A DNA stretch of 64,000 nucleotides. Origin: Acinetobacter sp. C26M (GTDB lineage Bacteria > Pseudomonadota > Gammaproteobacteria > Pseudomonadales > Moraxellaceae). Location of the stretch: the NCBI RefSeq assembly GCF_023702675.1, contig NZ_CP098478.1:2170001-2234000 (forward strand), read 5' to 3'. The first letter of the stretch is position 1. Each line of letters begins with the position of its first letter. A program made the position numbers and the translations under genes. The notes below the pieces were generated by a model, which saw only the letters and a list, made by a program, of their open reading frames with translations, was not told where the DNA came from and did not search any database. Shown here piece after piece: positions 45,396 to 55,340 of the stretch.

Positions 45396-45986
45396 ATGCC
45401 GAAACTCAAGATCGCACTTATTGATGACGACCAGGCTCGGGCTGAATACATAAAAACCTGTTTGATTGAACATGACTTTGATGTAGTGGCTTGTTTTACC
45501 CTCGATCATCTCAATATTTTTAAACTCGAACATCTTCAAGCCGATGTGATTCTGCTTGATATGGATCATCCACATCGCGATGTGATCGAAAGTTGTGTCA
45601 GCAACTTTGATCTACCTACGGTACTTTTTACCAAGAACACCGATAAAGATATGATTAAACAAGCCATTGATGCAGGGATTACCGCCTATATCGTGGATGG
45701 TATAGACCCAAGCCGCCTACACACTATTTTAGATATTTCGATTGAGCAGTATAAAAAGCATAAAAAACTCGAATGTGACCTAAAAGATGCCAAGACTAAA
45801 CTTGCAGATCGTAAAGACGTCGAAAAAGCCAAAGTGTTGCTGATGCAACTACATGGCTTAACCGAAGATACCGCGTTTCAATTACTCAGAAAAAATGCCA
45901 TGAGCCATCGCATGACCATTGGAGAAATGGCACGGCGCCTACTCGATGCCCAACAACTTTTAAATAATCAGCTAAAGGATGAATAG
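45396..45986 (+). CDS. nasT: ANTAR-domain antitermination regulator NasT
   Basis: A 196-residue response regulator. Residues about 1-120 form a receiver-like domain (IALIDDDQARAEYIK, Asp56 in ILLDMDHPHRD). A short coiled coil follows, then an ANTAR domain (about residues 135-190) with VEKAKVLLMQLHGLTEDTAFQLLRKNAM, abbreviated here to its key helix AKVLLMQLHGLTEDTAF. NasT family members bind leader RNA hairpins and prevent termination in the nitrate operon, with NasS as nitrate-sensing partner. No clear ribosome site precedes it. nasS follows with no gap. Confidence 0.92.
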   Translation: MPKLKIALIDDDQARAEYIKTCLIEHDFDVVACFTLDHLNIFKLEHLQADVILLDMDHPHRDVIESCVSNFDLPTVLFTKNTDKDMIKQAIDAGITAYIVDGIDPSRLHTILDISIEQYKKHKKLECDLKDAKTKLADRKDVEKAKVLLMQLHGLTEDTAFQLLRKNAMSHRMTIGEMARRLLDAQQLLNNQLKDE

Positions 45987-47021
45987 ATGAGCCATTTAGT
46001 CGAATTAGCAAAAGTAGAGAAAACCGAATTACAACTGGGCTATATTCCTTTACTTGATTGTGTCGCATTACTCTGGGCAAAACAGCGTGGTTTTTTTGAA
46101 GAAGTCGGTTTAAATGTCAATTTAGTCAAGGAAGCATCTTGGGCCAGCTTACGTGATCGTTTAGCTTTTGGCTTACTCGATGCTGCACATTGCCTATCTG
46201 CGATGCTCCCAGCAGCAGCGGTCGGAACGGATCAAATTGGCATTCCACTACAAACCCCTCTCGTGCTGAGCGAAAATCGAGCCTTTATTAGCTTAAGCCA
46301 AAAGCTCTGCTATGCACTTGATATTCAAAAACATGACAGCGCAGAAAGTTCAGCACAGAAGCTGACAGATTATATCCACCAACATCAAAACGTCTCTTTG
46401 GCGCATGTGTTTCAACATTCAATTCATCACTATTGCTTAAGAGAATGGCTCGCTTTGGCTGACCCTAGACTGGCGCAAACTATTCAAATGAAAACGCTAC
46501 CGCCACCTTATATGGTTGAAGCGATTAGTAACCATCTCATAGATGGGTTTTGTGTCGGAGAACCTTGGAATACTCAAGCCGAGTTACAAGGCCTAAGCCG
46601 AATTGTCTGTTCAAGTCAGCACATTATCCCGAATGTTGCCGACAAAGTCTTAGCCGTTACACAGGAATGGGCGCAACAACATCCCCACAGCTTGATTGCC
46701 TTAACCAGCGCCATTCTCAAAGCGCAACAAGAATTACGTCAACTCGAAGATTTTGCACCTGTATGGCAACTTCTGATTGAATTTGATGTGATTCAATTCC
46801 ATTGTTCACCAGATGTTCATGTTGAAAAGTACTACACCATCCAGAATATCATTCGTAATTTTGTACAGAACAGTGCTGAACCGAAAGCCCAAGACTTTGA
46901 ATGGCTATTTCAACAAATGCATAAATGGAATACTGTAGAATTCGAACAAGACACCTATCTGATTCAAGCACAGAATTGCCTATTGCTTGAAGTGCATAAA
47001 GCTGCTGCGAATAAACTATAA
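45987..47021 (+). CDS. nasS: Nitrate/nitrite sensor NasS (NrtA/CmpA-type periplasmic-binding fold)
   Basis: The 344-residue protein resembles the nitrate-binding proteins NrtA/CmpA but has no signal peptide, so it works in the cytoplasm. Motifs: LQLGYIPLLDCVALLWAKQRGFFEEVGLNV, FGLLDAAHCLSAMLPAAAVG and CVGEPWNTQAELQG, the last two typical of this ligand fold. Its ATG starts right after the nasT stop. In the NasS-NasT pair, nitrate release of NasT allows antitermination. Both genes stand behind a sigma-54 promoter. Confidence 0.9.
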   Translation: MSHLVELAKVEKTELQLGYIPLLDCVALLWAKQRGFFEEVGLNVNLVKEASWASLRDRLAFGLLDAAHCLSAMLPAAAVGTDQIGIPLQTPLVLSENRAFISLSQKLCYALDIQKHDSAESSAQKLTDYIHQHQNVSLAHVFQHSIHHYCLREWLALADPRLAQTIQMKTLPPPYMVEAISNHLIDGFCVGEPWNTQAELQGLSRIVCSSQHIIPNVADKVLAVTQEWAQQHPHSLIALTSAILKAQQELRQLEDFAPVWQLLIEFDVIQFHCSPDVHVEKYYTIQNIIRNFVQNSAEPKAQDFEWLFQQMHKWNTVEFEQDTYLIQAQNCLLLEVHKAAANKL

Positions 47022-47033
47022 AAAGGATAAAAA

Positions 47034-47065
47034 AAAAGCTGTCTTTAAATATCAAGACAGCTTTT
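47034..47065 (+). terminator. Terminator after nasTS
   Basis: AAAGCTGTCTT/AAGACAGCTTT with an eight-base loop and a T run lies about 13 bases after the nasS stop. Confidence 0.8.
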
Positions 47066-47155
47066 GAAAGACCCAAAAGGGATTACGCCAATCAAAAGTA
47101 ACCCCTTAAGTAGTCACTATCATATTGAAAGCAGAGATATCTTTTTCGGACATTT

Positions 47156-47305
47156 TTATGTCATTAACTGCCATCTAGAATGCGCTTTTTTATCATTTCT
47201 GCCAACTGAATAAGCAATAGCAATGTTCAATCTATAATCATCTTGCATCGTAATAACCAAGTGCTTTGCAATGTCACTAAATAAGTAAGCTTCATCACAA
47301 CACAT
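47156..47305 (-). pseudogene. Possible 49-codon gene or remnant of unknown family
   Basis: The frame runs from ATG 47305 to TAA at 47156 on the minus strand. It reads as a protein-like mixture: MCCDEAYLFSDIAKHLVITM, then QDDYRLNIAIAYSVGRNDKK and a short basic end. It has balanced hydrophobic and charged residues, unlike the AT-rich chance frames nearby. No good ribosome site and no known family are visible. It may be a small gene, the end of a decayed one, or chance. Confidence 0.25.
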
Positions 47306-47746
47306 TCAATATTCATATTTTAGCAACTGAGAGTTTAACATCTTCATAAATAATAATTTAAATACATAAAAACAATATGTTAGTATTAAACCAACATCCT
47401 GTTAGATCTCATATAAATATACATTCGTTAGTTCTTTTCTAAGGATTTAAGTCGCTCTAAAATACGAAAATCCAAGCAGATTGACTGCAGAGTTACACAA
47501 ATCCCATGAACGAAATGGGGTAATTCAGTTTAGAATGTTTAAAAATAAAATTACGCTAAATTTTGTCATATTTTAACATTGCCAATTCCTTGCAAAGTTT
47601 TCATTATATGCACCATGCTTGGTATGCAAATTTCTTCATCGATTAAAACAAATTATAAAAAAATTGTAGAATTTTGTGCCATAATAAGCAAACTTTGCAG
47701 ACATCTTGCAAAAAACTTTTGCAAATTTAGAATTGGAGCAGGCTGA

Positions 47747-48196
47747 ATGAGCTCAACCATTTTGGTAATTCATGGACCGAATTTGAACTTGCTAGGAAAA
47801 CGCGAACCAGAGGTATATGGTTATCTCACTTTGGATGATATTAACCAGCAACTCACTGCTCAAGCTAAACAAGCATCTCTTACACTAGATTCTTTTCAGA
47901 GCAACTGGGAAGGTGCGATTGTCGATCGTATCCATCAAGCACAAAACGAGGGTGTGAAATTCATCATTATCAACCCTGCTGCCTTGACCCATACTTCAGT
48001 TGCTTTACGCGATGCCTTACTGGGTGTTGCCATCCCATTTATTGAGGTTCATTTGTCAAATGTTCACGCTCGTGAATCATTCCGTCATCACTCATATTTA
48101 TCAGATAAAGCCATTGGCGTAATTTGTGGCTTAGGTGCAAAGGGTTATTCCTTCGCACTCGATTACGCTATCGAAAAAATTCAATCTTCTAACTAA
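47747..48196 (+). CDS. aroQ: Type II 3-dehydroquinate dehydratase
   Basis: It dehydrates 3-dehydroquinate in the shikimate pathway; the enzyme is a dodecamer. The 149-residue protein has the hallmark [17 protein letters not shown], the lid with the catalytic Tyr, [17 protein letters not shown] and [21 protein letters not shown] lies before the ATG. It is 26 bases upstream of accB, a pairing common in gamma-proteobacteria. Confidence 0.96.
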   Translation: MSSTILVIHGPNLNLLGKREPEVYGYLTLDDINQQLTAQAKQASLTLDSFQSNWEGAIVDRIHQAQNEGVKFIIINPAALTHTSVALRDALLGVAIPFIEVHLSNVHARESFRHHSYLSDKAIGVICGLGAKGYSFALDYAIEKIQSSN

Positions 48197-48222
48197 TTTA
48201 AACACATTAGGAATGCTCACTC

Positions 48223-48642
48223 ATGGATATCCGTAAAATCAAGAAACTCATCGATTTGATGATTGAATCTGACTTACAAGCGATTGAAGTTAAGGAAGGC
48301 GACCAATCCATCTCATTAACTCGTCCTACCCCTGTTTATGCAGCAACGGCTGTAGCAGCGGCTCCAACAGCTACTGCTCCAGCACCAGCAGCAAAAACAC
48401 CACGTGGTGCAGTTGAATCATCACCAATGGTTGGTGTGTTCTATGCAGCGCCAAGCCCTGGTGAAGCACCATTTGTAAATGTAGGTCAAACAGTTTCTGC
48501 GGGTGAAACACTAGGGATCATTGAAGCAATGAAAATCATGAACCCGATTGAAGCAACTAAGAGCGGTGTTATTGAAGAAATTCTAGTGAAAAATGGTGAA
48601 GTGATCCAATTCGGTCAACCACTTTTCCGCTACCGTGCTTAA
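48223..48642 (+). CDS. accB: Biotin carboxyl carrier protein of acetyl-CoA carboxylase
   Basis: It carries biotin for the first step of fatty acid synthesis. The 139-residue protein has a flexible Ala/Pro-rich linker in the middle ([16 protein letters not shown]) and a C-terminal biotinyl domain with the biotin lysine in EAMKIMN. accC follows directly, as in nearly all bacteria. Confidence 0.97.
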   Translation: MDIRKIKKLIDLMIESDLQAIEVKEGDQSISLTRPTPVYAATAVAAAPTATAPAPAAKTPRGAVESSPMVGVFYAAPSPGEAPFVNVGQTVSAGETLGIIEAMKIMNPIEATKSGVIEEILVKNGEVIQFGQPLFRYRA

Positions 48643-48659
48643 TCAGTTTGGGGATTCCT

Positions 48660-50024
48660 ATGTTGCAAAAAGTATTGATTGCAAACCGTGGCGAAATCGC
48701 TTTACGAATTACTCGGGCTTGTAAAACTCTTGGCATTAAAACAGTTGGTATCTATTCAGATGCTGATAAAGACTTAATGCACTTACGCTTCGTTGATGAA
48801 GCAGTGTGTATCGGACCGGGTGCAAGTAGTGAAAGCTATTTAAATATTCCTGCAATTATTACTGCTGCAGAAATCACAGGTGCGGATGCAATCCATCCTG
48901 GTTATGGTTTCTTGTCCGAGAATGCGGAATTTGCTGAAATTGTAGAAAGTTCTGGCTTTATTTTTATTGGCCCTCGCCCTGAACATATTCGCCTTATGGG
49001 GAATAAAGTATCAGCGATTATTGCCATGAAAAAATCAGGTGTACCAACGGTACCTGGCTGTGACCATGCCGTAACGATTAATAATGCGCTTGCTGAAGCA
49101 AAAGAAATTGGCTTTCCATTGATTGTCAAAGCTGCTTCTGGTGGTGGCGGTCGTGGTATGCGTATTGTAGAACGCGTCGACACCCTACTTGAATCTGTTC
49201 AAGCAGCTCAACGCGATGCTGAAATGTGGTTCGGTGACGATACCGTTTATATGGAACGTTTCTTACAGAAGCCTCGCCATGTTGAAGTACAGGTGCTCGG
49301 TGATGGTAATGGTCATGCAATTCACCTCTATGATCGTGACTGTTCTTTACAACGTCGCCATCAAAAGGTATTAGAAGAAGCACCTGCCCCAAACCTACCT
49401 GAACAAGCACGTGCAGATATTCTAGAAGCATGTGTCAATGCATGTAAGTTAATGCAGTATCGTGGTGCAGGGACATTTGAATTCTTATTTGAAGATGGTG
49501 AATTCTTCTTCATTGAAATGAATACCCGTGTGCAAGTTGAGCATCCTGTCACTGAAATGGTGACTGGGGTTGATATCATTGAACAGCAACTTCGTATTGC
49601 GGCTGGTTTAGGTCTTGAGCTTGAACAAGAGCAAATTGAAGTTAAAGGCCATGCGATTGAATGCCGTATCAATGCAGAAGATCCAACTACTTTCTTGCCA
49701 TCTCCAGGTAAAATTGAAAGTTTCTATGCCCCAGGTGGTGCAGGTATCCGTTTGGATTCACACATCTATCAGGGCTATAACATCCCGCCTTACTATGACT
49801 CAATGATTGCAAAATTGATTTCTCATGGTAAAGACCGTGAAACATCGTTAGCGCGCATGCGCCAAGCTTTAGACGAAATGATTTTAACTGGTGTTAAAAC
49901 CAATATTCCTTTGCATAAAGATCTCATTTTGCAGGATAAAAAGTTCTGTGGACAAGCAATGGATATTCATTATCTGGAAAAACATTTATTGAAACAGCTT
50001 GAACCACAAGCTGAAAAAGCCTAA
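48660..50024 (+). CDS. accC: Biotin carboxylase subunit of acetyl-CoA carboxylase
   Basis: It carboxylates the biotin of AccB using ATP and bicarbonate. The open frame begins at TTG 48648, but ATG 48660 with GGGGA five bases upstream gives 454 residues starting [17 protein letters not shown]. Motifs: the ATP-grasp [12 protein letters not shown] loop, [12 protein letters not shown] and the [16 protein letters not shown] active site. It ends the aroQ-accB-accC unit with a terminator. Confidence 0.97.
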   Translation: MLQKVLIANRGEIALRITRACKTLGIKTVGIYSDADKDLMHLRFVDEAVCIGPGASSESYLNIPAIITAAEITGADAIHPGYGFLSENAEFAEIVESSGFIFIGPRPEHIRLMGNKVSAIIAMKKSGVPTVPGCDHAVTINNALAEAKEIGFPLIVKAASGGGGRGMRIVERVDTLLESVQAAQRDAEMWFGDDTVYMERFLQKPRHVEVQVLGDGNGHAIHLYDRDCSLQRRHQKVLEEAPAPNLPEQARADILEACVNACKLMQYRGAGTFEFLFEDGEFFFIEMNTRVQVEHPVTEMVTGVDIIEQQLRIAAGLGLELEQEQIEVKGHAIECRINAEDPTTFLPSPGKIESFYAPGGAGIRLDSHIYQGYNIPPYYDSMIAKLISHGKDRETSLARMRQALDEMILTGVKTNIPLHKDLILQDKKFCGQAMDIHYLEKHLLKQLEPQAEKA

Positions 50025-50026
50025 AT

Positions 50027-50056
50027 AAAAAAGCCTCTTACTCAAGAGGCTTTTTT
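50027..50056 (+). terminator. Terminator after accC
   Basis: AAGCCTCTT/AAGAGGCTT with an ACTC loop and T run. It is 2 bases after the accC stop and 21 bases before the convergent gene's stop, so it may act on both. Confidence 0.85.
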
Positions 50057-50076
50057 ATGTCTAACTCAATCTTATA

Positions 50077-50556
50077 TCAAGGTAAAACACGACGTAAGGT
50101 CGCAAAACACTTATCACCTTTCTCACTGGCACAAAAATCGATAGTCGAATCATTCGCCCATTTCACAAAATATTGAGAAACTTCACCCGTTTGATCTTGC
50201 TTTTGGCCAGAACAATCCGCTTCATTGTTATCATATTTGATTTGTAAAATCAGCGCTGGTAAACGCTCTTTATGATCTTCGGAAGGTTGGTAGTCATATA
50301 AACCATACGACCACTCTTGCCCGCTTTTAATCACCACATCACTAGAGCCACGGAAATTATAATACTCCACACATTTTTTATTATTGGGAATTTCCATTCC
50401 CCATAGCCCCATAATTTCAGGTCTTGTGGTCACACGAATTGCATTCGCTTTTGCTATTTGTTGCGGTGTTACCTTTGCTTTGTCATTTACGACCGTCTCT
50501 GCCATAGTCCATGTTGAGCAAGCCCATAATAATCCAATAATATAAATATTTTTCAT
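50077..50556 (-). CDS. Exported uncharacterised protein, 159 residues
   Basis: The frame is open to 50589, but the ATG ending at 50556 gives a proper signal peptide, MKNIYIIGLLWACSTWTMA, cut before ETVV. The mature protein is about 140 residues and contains four cysteines (KKCVEY, EADCSG, DFCASE, KCFATL) fit for two disulphides in the periplasm. I do not recognise the family. It is convergent with accC and divergent from the amidase. Confidence 0.6.
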   Translation of the reverse strand: MKNIYIIGLLWACSTWTMAETVVNDKAKVTPQQIAKANAIRVTTRPEIMGLWGMEIPNNKKCVEYYNFRGSSDVVIKSGQEWSYGLYDYQPSEDHKERLPALILQIKYDNNEADCSGQKQDQTGEVSQYFVKWANDSTIDFCASEKGDKCFATLRRVLP

Positions 50557-50760
50557 AGATTTAATTAAGTCGTCATCTAAAACGGTCATAGGCTTAAATT
50601 AGCATATTTTTTGATAAAAACATGCATTCATAACCATATAAACACAATATTTTTACCATGTAATTTAATTGCTTGTTATGGCATTTTTTCAGGTATGCTA
50701 TTTTGCGATTTGTGCTTAATTATTTACTTTATAAAGATTTTTGCTTTAGGGATAAAAGCC

Positions 50761-52251
50761 ATGAAATTTTCAGAATATGTACAGTACGATGGTTTGGGGT
50801 TAGCCAAGTTAGTCCAAAACAAAGAGGTTCAGCCTTCAGAGCTACTTGAAATTGCATTAGAACGGAGCAATCAGGTTAATCCAAAGCTAAATGCCATCAT
50901 TATTCCAATGTATGAGCAAGCGAAACAACGTGCTCAACAAACACTATCAGGTCCATTTGCAGGTGTTCCATTTCTCGTCAAAGATTTATTTCAAGAATAT
51001 CAAGGCGTGCCTACCTCTTATGGTAGCCAAGCATTAAAGAAAATCAATTACACGCCAGATTTTAATGCTGAAATTGTCAATCGCTGGGAACAAACTGGTA
51101 TTGTCACTTTTGGACGAACCAACACACCTGAATTTGGCATTAAAGGGATTACTGAGCCTGATGCTTGGGGGACCTGTCGTAATCCTTGGAATTTAAAGCA
51201 TAACAGCGGTGGGTCTTCTGGTGGTGCTGCTTCGGCAGTTGCAGGCGGATTAGTCCCTATTGCAGGTGCTGGTGATGGCGGTGGATCAATTCGCATCCCT
51301 GCTTCTTATTGCGGTTTATTCGGACTCAAACCGAGTCGTGGACGTACGCCATGGGGGCCACAATTTAGCGAAGCTATGCACGGCGCCGCCATGCAGCATG
51401 TACTCAGCAAAACCATTCGGGATAGTGCAGCTATGCTCGATGCAGTACAAGGCCCTGAACAAACTTCATTATTTCGTATTGAAGCCCCTGCACAGAATTA
51501 CTTGGATGTTATTCAGCAAGCACCCAAAAAACTCAGAATCGCCTTTAATACCCAATCACCAATTGGTACCAAGATTTCTAAAGACGCGATCCAAGCGGTA
51601 CAACAAACCGCTAAACTTTTGGAGTCATTGGGACATATTGTGGTTGAAGATCGCCCAAAAATAGATGGCTTAGCGCTGGCAAAAGATTTTGTCACCACTT
51701 GGTTTAGCCAGTTCTCTTATATGCAGGCACAAATCAAGCAAATGGCGGGCGCAACAGATCATGATTTTGAACTGGATTCGATTGCTTTGGCCGCCTTTGG
51801 TGCGAAAACGACCGCGACAGAATATATTCACACGCTCAATAATTGGGGACTGTACAGCACCCAAATGAATATTTTCTTTGAAAAATATGACTTATACCTT
51901 ACCCCAACCACGGCCTCAGTCGCGCCAAAAAATGGTGAAGTCGCTACACCTGCCTGGCAGAAACCAATTTTAAAAGGCTTGTTAAAAGTTGGAAAAGCGC
52001 ATTATCTGGCTCAAGGCAAACTGGTTGAAAAAATGGTACAGGACAATTTAAGCTGGGTGCCATTTACCCAATTAGCCAATGTAACGGGCCTACCTGCCAT
52101 GTCTGTACCATTGTACTGGAATAAACACGGCATGCCACTGGGTAGTCAATTTATTGCACCTTTTGGACGTGAGGATCGATTATTGCAACTGGCCGCTCAA
52201 TTGGAACAAACACAACCGTGGCTGCAACAATATAAGCATATCCAAATTTAA
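50761..52251 (+). CDS. Amidase-signature family enzyme
   Basis: The frame is open from 50611, but ATG 50761 with AGGGAT upstream starts the homologous part: MKFSEYVQYDGLGLAKLV, 496 residues. The amidase signature holds the Ser-Ser-Lys triad: Lys74 in FLVKDLF, Ser152 in HNSGGSSGGAAS and Ser176 in GDGGGSIRIPAS. The layout and length resemble 6-aminohexanoate-cyclic-dimer hydrolases and other non-GatA amidases. Substrate is unknown. A permease follows on the opposite strand, sharing only its end. Confidence 0.85.
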   Translation: MKFSEYVQYDGLGLAKLVQNKEVQPSELLEIALERSNQVNPKLNAIIIPMYEQAKQRAQQTLSGPFAGVPFLVKDLFQEYQGVPTSYGSQALKKINYTPDFNAEIVNRWEQTGIVTFGRTNTPEFGIKGITEPDAWGTCRNPWNLKHNSGGSSGGAASAVAGGLVPIAGAGDGGGSIRIPASYCGLFGLKPSRGRTPWGPQFSEAMHGAAMQHVLSKTIRDSAAMLDAVQGPEQTSLFRIEAPAQNYLDVIQQAPKKLRIAFNTQSPIGTKISKDAIQAVQQTAKLLESLGHIVVEDRPKIDGLALAKDFVTTWFSQFSYMQAQIKQMAGATDHDFELDSIALAAFGAKTTATEYIHTLNNWGLYSTQMNIFFEKYDLYLTPTTASVAPKNGEVATPAWQKPILKGLLKVGKAHYLAQGKLVEKMVQDNLSWVPFTQLANVTGLPAMSVPLYWNKHGMPLGSQFIAPFGREDRLLQLAAQLEQTQPWLQQYKHIQI

Positions 52252-52252
52252 C

Positions 52253-53425
52253 TTAAGCCTTGGCTGCTGTTTCCACTTGATTCGGCAGCCATAGCACCAG
52301 TAATAAACCAAACAAGACCACCACACTGGCGCAGAAGAAAATTGTTGCACCTGAAAAGATCTGCCAATAATGCCCTGCCAATAAACTTCCAGATGCCACC
52401 CCTAAGCCCCACATGGTGCTATACAAAGCCTGTCCTCGACCTTGCTGCTCTGGTGTAAAGTTTTGGAAAATCACTTTCATGGCAATCAGATGGAATAGGC
52501 CAAAGCTAAAAGCATGTAAGCATTGAGCAAGCAACTGTCCAATATAATTGGTTTCTAAGATACCAACCAAGAACCAACGTAAACTGGTCAACACTAAGCA
52601 AATCACCACCAGTGTCCGCCATGAAAAGCGAGTAAAGAATAGCTTTTGTGCCACAGCAAACATCACAATTTCAGCAATCACCCCCATCGCCCATAAGCTG
52701 CCAATTTGTGTGGTGCTAAAACCAATCTCTTTGAGGAAGTTACTATAAAAACTATAAAATGGTGCCAGAGAAAATAGCAAAATAAATTCAATGCTGAAAA
52801 ATGCCGCGACGATGGGTCGTTTTAAAATCGGCAGCAGCGGTTCAAGCGTTTTCTGTGAACTTGGTGCATGTTCTGGTTCTTTAATACTAAATGACCAGAG
52901 AAAAGCAAGAAATGAAACAGAGAGCAGTAAAATCGGCAACATTGAGATTGGAATAACCTCCAACAAAGCCCCTATTACGAATACACCGACGATAAACCCT
53001 ACTGAACCCCATTTACGCACTTTGCCATAAAGTTCAGCACGTTTTTCTCCAAGCCAGAATAAGGTCACGCCTTCAAACTGCGCTAGGATAGCATTTTGAA
53101 AGAAGCTAAAAATCAACATCAGTAAAGCCACTGATTGGAAGCTATTCGGGATTACGAAGATGGCAAACCAGATACAGGCTTCCATCCATGTCGCAACACG
53201 CACCAAAAGCATTCGCTTTCCTGATTTATCGGCAATCCAACCCCAAATCAGCGGTGCAAAAAAACGCGTGATAATGGCAATTGAAGAAAGAATGCCGATC
53301 TCTTGGTAATTGAACCCCTGATCTTGTAGATACAGGTTCCAATACGGCATAAATGTTCCGACTATGGCATAGTAGAAAAAGTAGAAGCCACCCAATCGTG
53401 TTTGGATACTTAATGATTGAAGCAA
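52253..53425 (-). CDS. MFS transporter, HcaT/LacY-like (MFS_1-like)
   Basis: A 390-residue membrane protein with about 12 hydrophobic segments of the LacY/NupG/HcaT group. Signs are the opening YYAIVGTFMPYWNLYLQDQG and WGWIADKSGKRM. No ATG fits the family start. The TTG ending at 53425, with AAGG eight bases upstream, begins the protein LQSLSIQTRLGG. Substrate unknown; HcaT relatives carry phenylpropionate. Its end nearly touches the amidase end. Confidence 0.8.
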   Translation of the reverse strand: MLQSLSIQTRLGGFYFFYYAIVGTFMPYWNLYLQDQGFNYQEIGILSSIAIITRFFAPLIWGWIADKSGKRMLLVRVATWMEACIWFAIFVIPNSFQSVALLMLIFSFFQNAILAQFEGVTLFWLGEKRAELYGKVRKWGSVGFIVGVFVIGALLEVIPISMLPILLLSVSFLAFLWSFSIKEPEHAPSSQKTLEPLLPILKRPIVAAFFSIEFILLFSLAPFYSFYSNFLKEIGFSTTQIGSLWAMGVIAEIVMFAVAQKLFFTRFSWRTLVVICLVLTSLRWFLVGILETNYIGQLLAQCLHAFSFGLFHLIAMKVIFQNFTPEQQGRGQALYSTMWGLGVASGSLLAGHYWQIFSGATIFFCASVVVLFGLLLVLWLPNQVETAAKA

Positions 53426-53550
53426 TTCAAATGCCTTTTACAGGTGTGAGATAACAACAATAGAGAATTGATTGACCTAAAAGAATTTTAGCTTATTTCA
53501 TCCAACAATTCGCCTAGTATCATCATAAATAATAAAAACACCTATCCACA

Positions 53551-53578
53551 AAAAAGGGCTGAATTTTCAGCCCTTTTA
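53551..53578 (-). terminator. Terminator after the amino acid permease
   Basis: On the minus strand AAAAGGGCTGA/TCAGCCCTTTT with an ATTT-type loop and following T run lies 18 bases after the permease stop. Confidence 0.75.
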
Positions 53579-53595
53579 AAATATCACTTTACAAC

Positions 53596-54984
53596 TTACG
53601 CATCTGTATTCAACGCTACACTCGGTTGAGCATTTCTCAACTTACGTTGCTTTACATAATACGCCAGCATCAAACAGAGAATCCAACCCGGAATCATCAT
53701 GACTGCGATACGCATATCCGCAGTCAATGACATCACCACGAGAATACCTAACATAAAGATGATGCAAAGATAATTACTGAATGGATAAGCAATACTTGGG
53801 AACTTAGTGGTTAGCCCTTGTGCTTGCATGGCTTTACGAAACTTTAAATGCGTCCATGAAATCACCACCCAGTTAATCACAATGGCTGCAACCACCAGCA
53901 TCATCAACAAACCAAATGCTTTATCTGGGAAGACATAGTTTAACAATACACACAGTACCGTAACAAATGCCGAAACATAAACAGCATTGGTCGGAATACC
54001 ACGTTTGTTGATTTTCTTAAGGAACTTAGGTGCATTACCTTGTTGAGCCAAGCCTAAAAGCATACGGCTACTGCAATAGCTAGTTCCGTTATAAACAGAT
54101 ACAGCAGCAGTCAAGATCACAAAGTTCAGCATAGTCGCAACGCCTTGGCTATCCAATGAGGCAAAGACCATCACGAATGGGCTACCACCTTGTGCCATTT
54201 GGTTCCAAGGGAACAGCGCGAATAAGATGAAAAGCGTTGCAATATAGAAAATCAAAATACGGTAGATAATTTGATTGACCGCTTTTGGTAAGGTTTTATC
54301 AGGATCACGTGCTTCTGCCGCAGTAATACCAAATAATTCAATTCCACCAAAAGCAAAGATGATCACCGCCATTGCCATGACCAGACCTTCTACACCAAAT
54401 GGAAAGAATCCACCCAACGCCCAAAGGTTACTGATACCCGCTTGTGGCCCTGCCGTTCCTGTTGCAAGTAAATACGAACCAAAACCAATCATGGCCAAGA
54501 TTGCTAAAATTTTGATGATGGAGAACCAAAACTCCATTTCACCAAAAAATTTGACATGCAAAAGGTTGATACCGTTAATTAAGATAAAAAAGGCCAATGC
54601 TGAAACCCACGTCGGGATTTCTGGCCACCAGTATTGTATATATAAGCCGATCGCACTCAACTCTGCCATACAGACCAGCACATTGAGTACCCAGTAGTTC
54701 CAACCAGACATAAAGCCTGCGAAAGAACCCCAGTATTTATAAGCAAAATGGCTGAATGAACCACTGACTGGCTCTTGTACCACCATCTCACCTAACTGCC
54801 GCATCATTAAAAATGCAATAAGCCCTGCAATCGCATAACCCAAGATGACCGAAGGGCCAGCCAGCTTAATCGATTGTGAGATACCTAGAAACAGACCTGT
54901 GCCAATCGCACCACCTAGCGCAATAAGCTGGATATGCCGATTGCTTAAACCTGGGTTCAGGTTTCCTTGCTCCTGTTTTGACAT
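53596..54984 (-). CDS. Amino acid permease (AroP/ProY/GabP type, APC family)
   Basis: A 462-residue protein with about 12 hydrophobic segments. The start NRHIQLIALGGAIGTGLFLG and the motifs AYKYWGSFAGFMSGWNYWVLN and FAFGGIELFGITAAEARDPDKTLPKAVN are typical of the amino acid transporters of the APC family. It stands divergent from fahA at a tyrosine catabolic cluster. An aromatic amino acid (AroP-like) is thus the likeliest substrate, but ProY-type specificities cannot be ruled out from sequence. Confidence 0.85.
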   Translation of the reverse strand: MSKQEQGNLNPGLSNRHIQLIALGGAIGTGLFLGISQSIKLAGPSVILGYAIAGLIAFLMMRQLGEMVVQEPVSGSFSHFAYKYWGSFAGFMSGWNYWVLNVLVCMAELSAIGLYIQYWWPEIPTWVSALAFFILINGINLLHVKFFGEMEFWFSIIKILAILAMIGFGSYLLATGTAGPQAGISNLWALGGFFPFGVEGLVMAMAVIIFAFGGIELFGITAAEARDPDKTLPKAVNQIIYRILIFYIATLFILFALFPWNQMAQGGSPFVMVFASLDSQGVATMLNFVILTAAVSVYNGTSYCSSRMLLGLAQQGNAPKFLKKINKRGIPTNAVYVSAFVTVLCVLLNYVFPDKAFGLLMMLVVAAIVINWVVISWTHLKFRKAMQAQGLTTKFPSIAYPFSNYLCIIFMLGILVVMSLTADMRIAVMMIPGWILCLMLAYYVKQRKLRNAQPSVALNTDA

Positions 54985-55340
54985 ATGATTATTCTCATCC
55001 GTGTCGCGTAATTTTTCTGTCTAAAATTACGTATATCATAAGTTAATCATAAATGCCTATATCTAATCCGAAAAATAATTAATTCACTTTTCGAATAACC
55101 GCGCATATAAACAGAAAATTCAATAAATAACAAATATTATGAATAATGTAATTAAATTATGTATTGCGTAATTAATTATTTTCAGTATCATAGAAATTAA
55201 GACGCAGGGATTTTTGCTCTAAGCAAACTACAATTGGCAGATAAAAATCTAAATATCATTTTATCTTTCAAATACTTAATCAAAACACTCCCTAAACAAC
55301 CAGATTAGACCAACAGAATTAAAGACAAGGAAAGCGAATC
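54985..55340. other. 356-base divergent promoter region of permease and fahA
   Basis: AT-rich without a gene. At 55149-55167 it holds the motif that recurs before hpd. The promoters of both genes are here, though I cannot place their -10/-35 boxes with confidence. Confidence 0.5.
55149..55167 (-). promoter_or_regulatory. Putative operator shared with hpd
   Basis: Read on the minus strand, the 19-base sequence is GCAATACATAATTTAATTA. It matches the sequence at 60272-60290 at 18 of 19 positions. It is placed between the permease and fahA starts. Confidence 0.6.

Larger units (their letters stand above)
47022..47746. other. 725-base gap before aroQ, with a possible gene remnant
   Basis: It holds the nasS terminator, a 49-codon minus-strand frame at 47156-47305, and AT-rich DNA that should carry the aroQ promoter near its right end. 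No known gene, RNA or mobile element was recognised. Confidence 0.5.

Noticed and set aside
47041..47100. Partial inverted repeat GGGATTAC / GTAACCCC after the nasTS terminator, considered as an attachment site
   Set aside because: Imperfect arms, no second copy in the window and no integrase gene.
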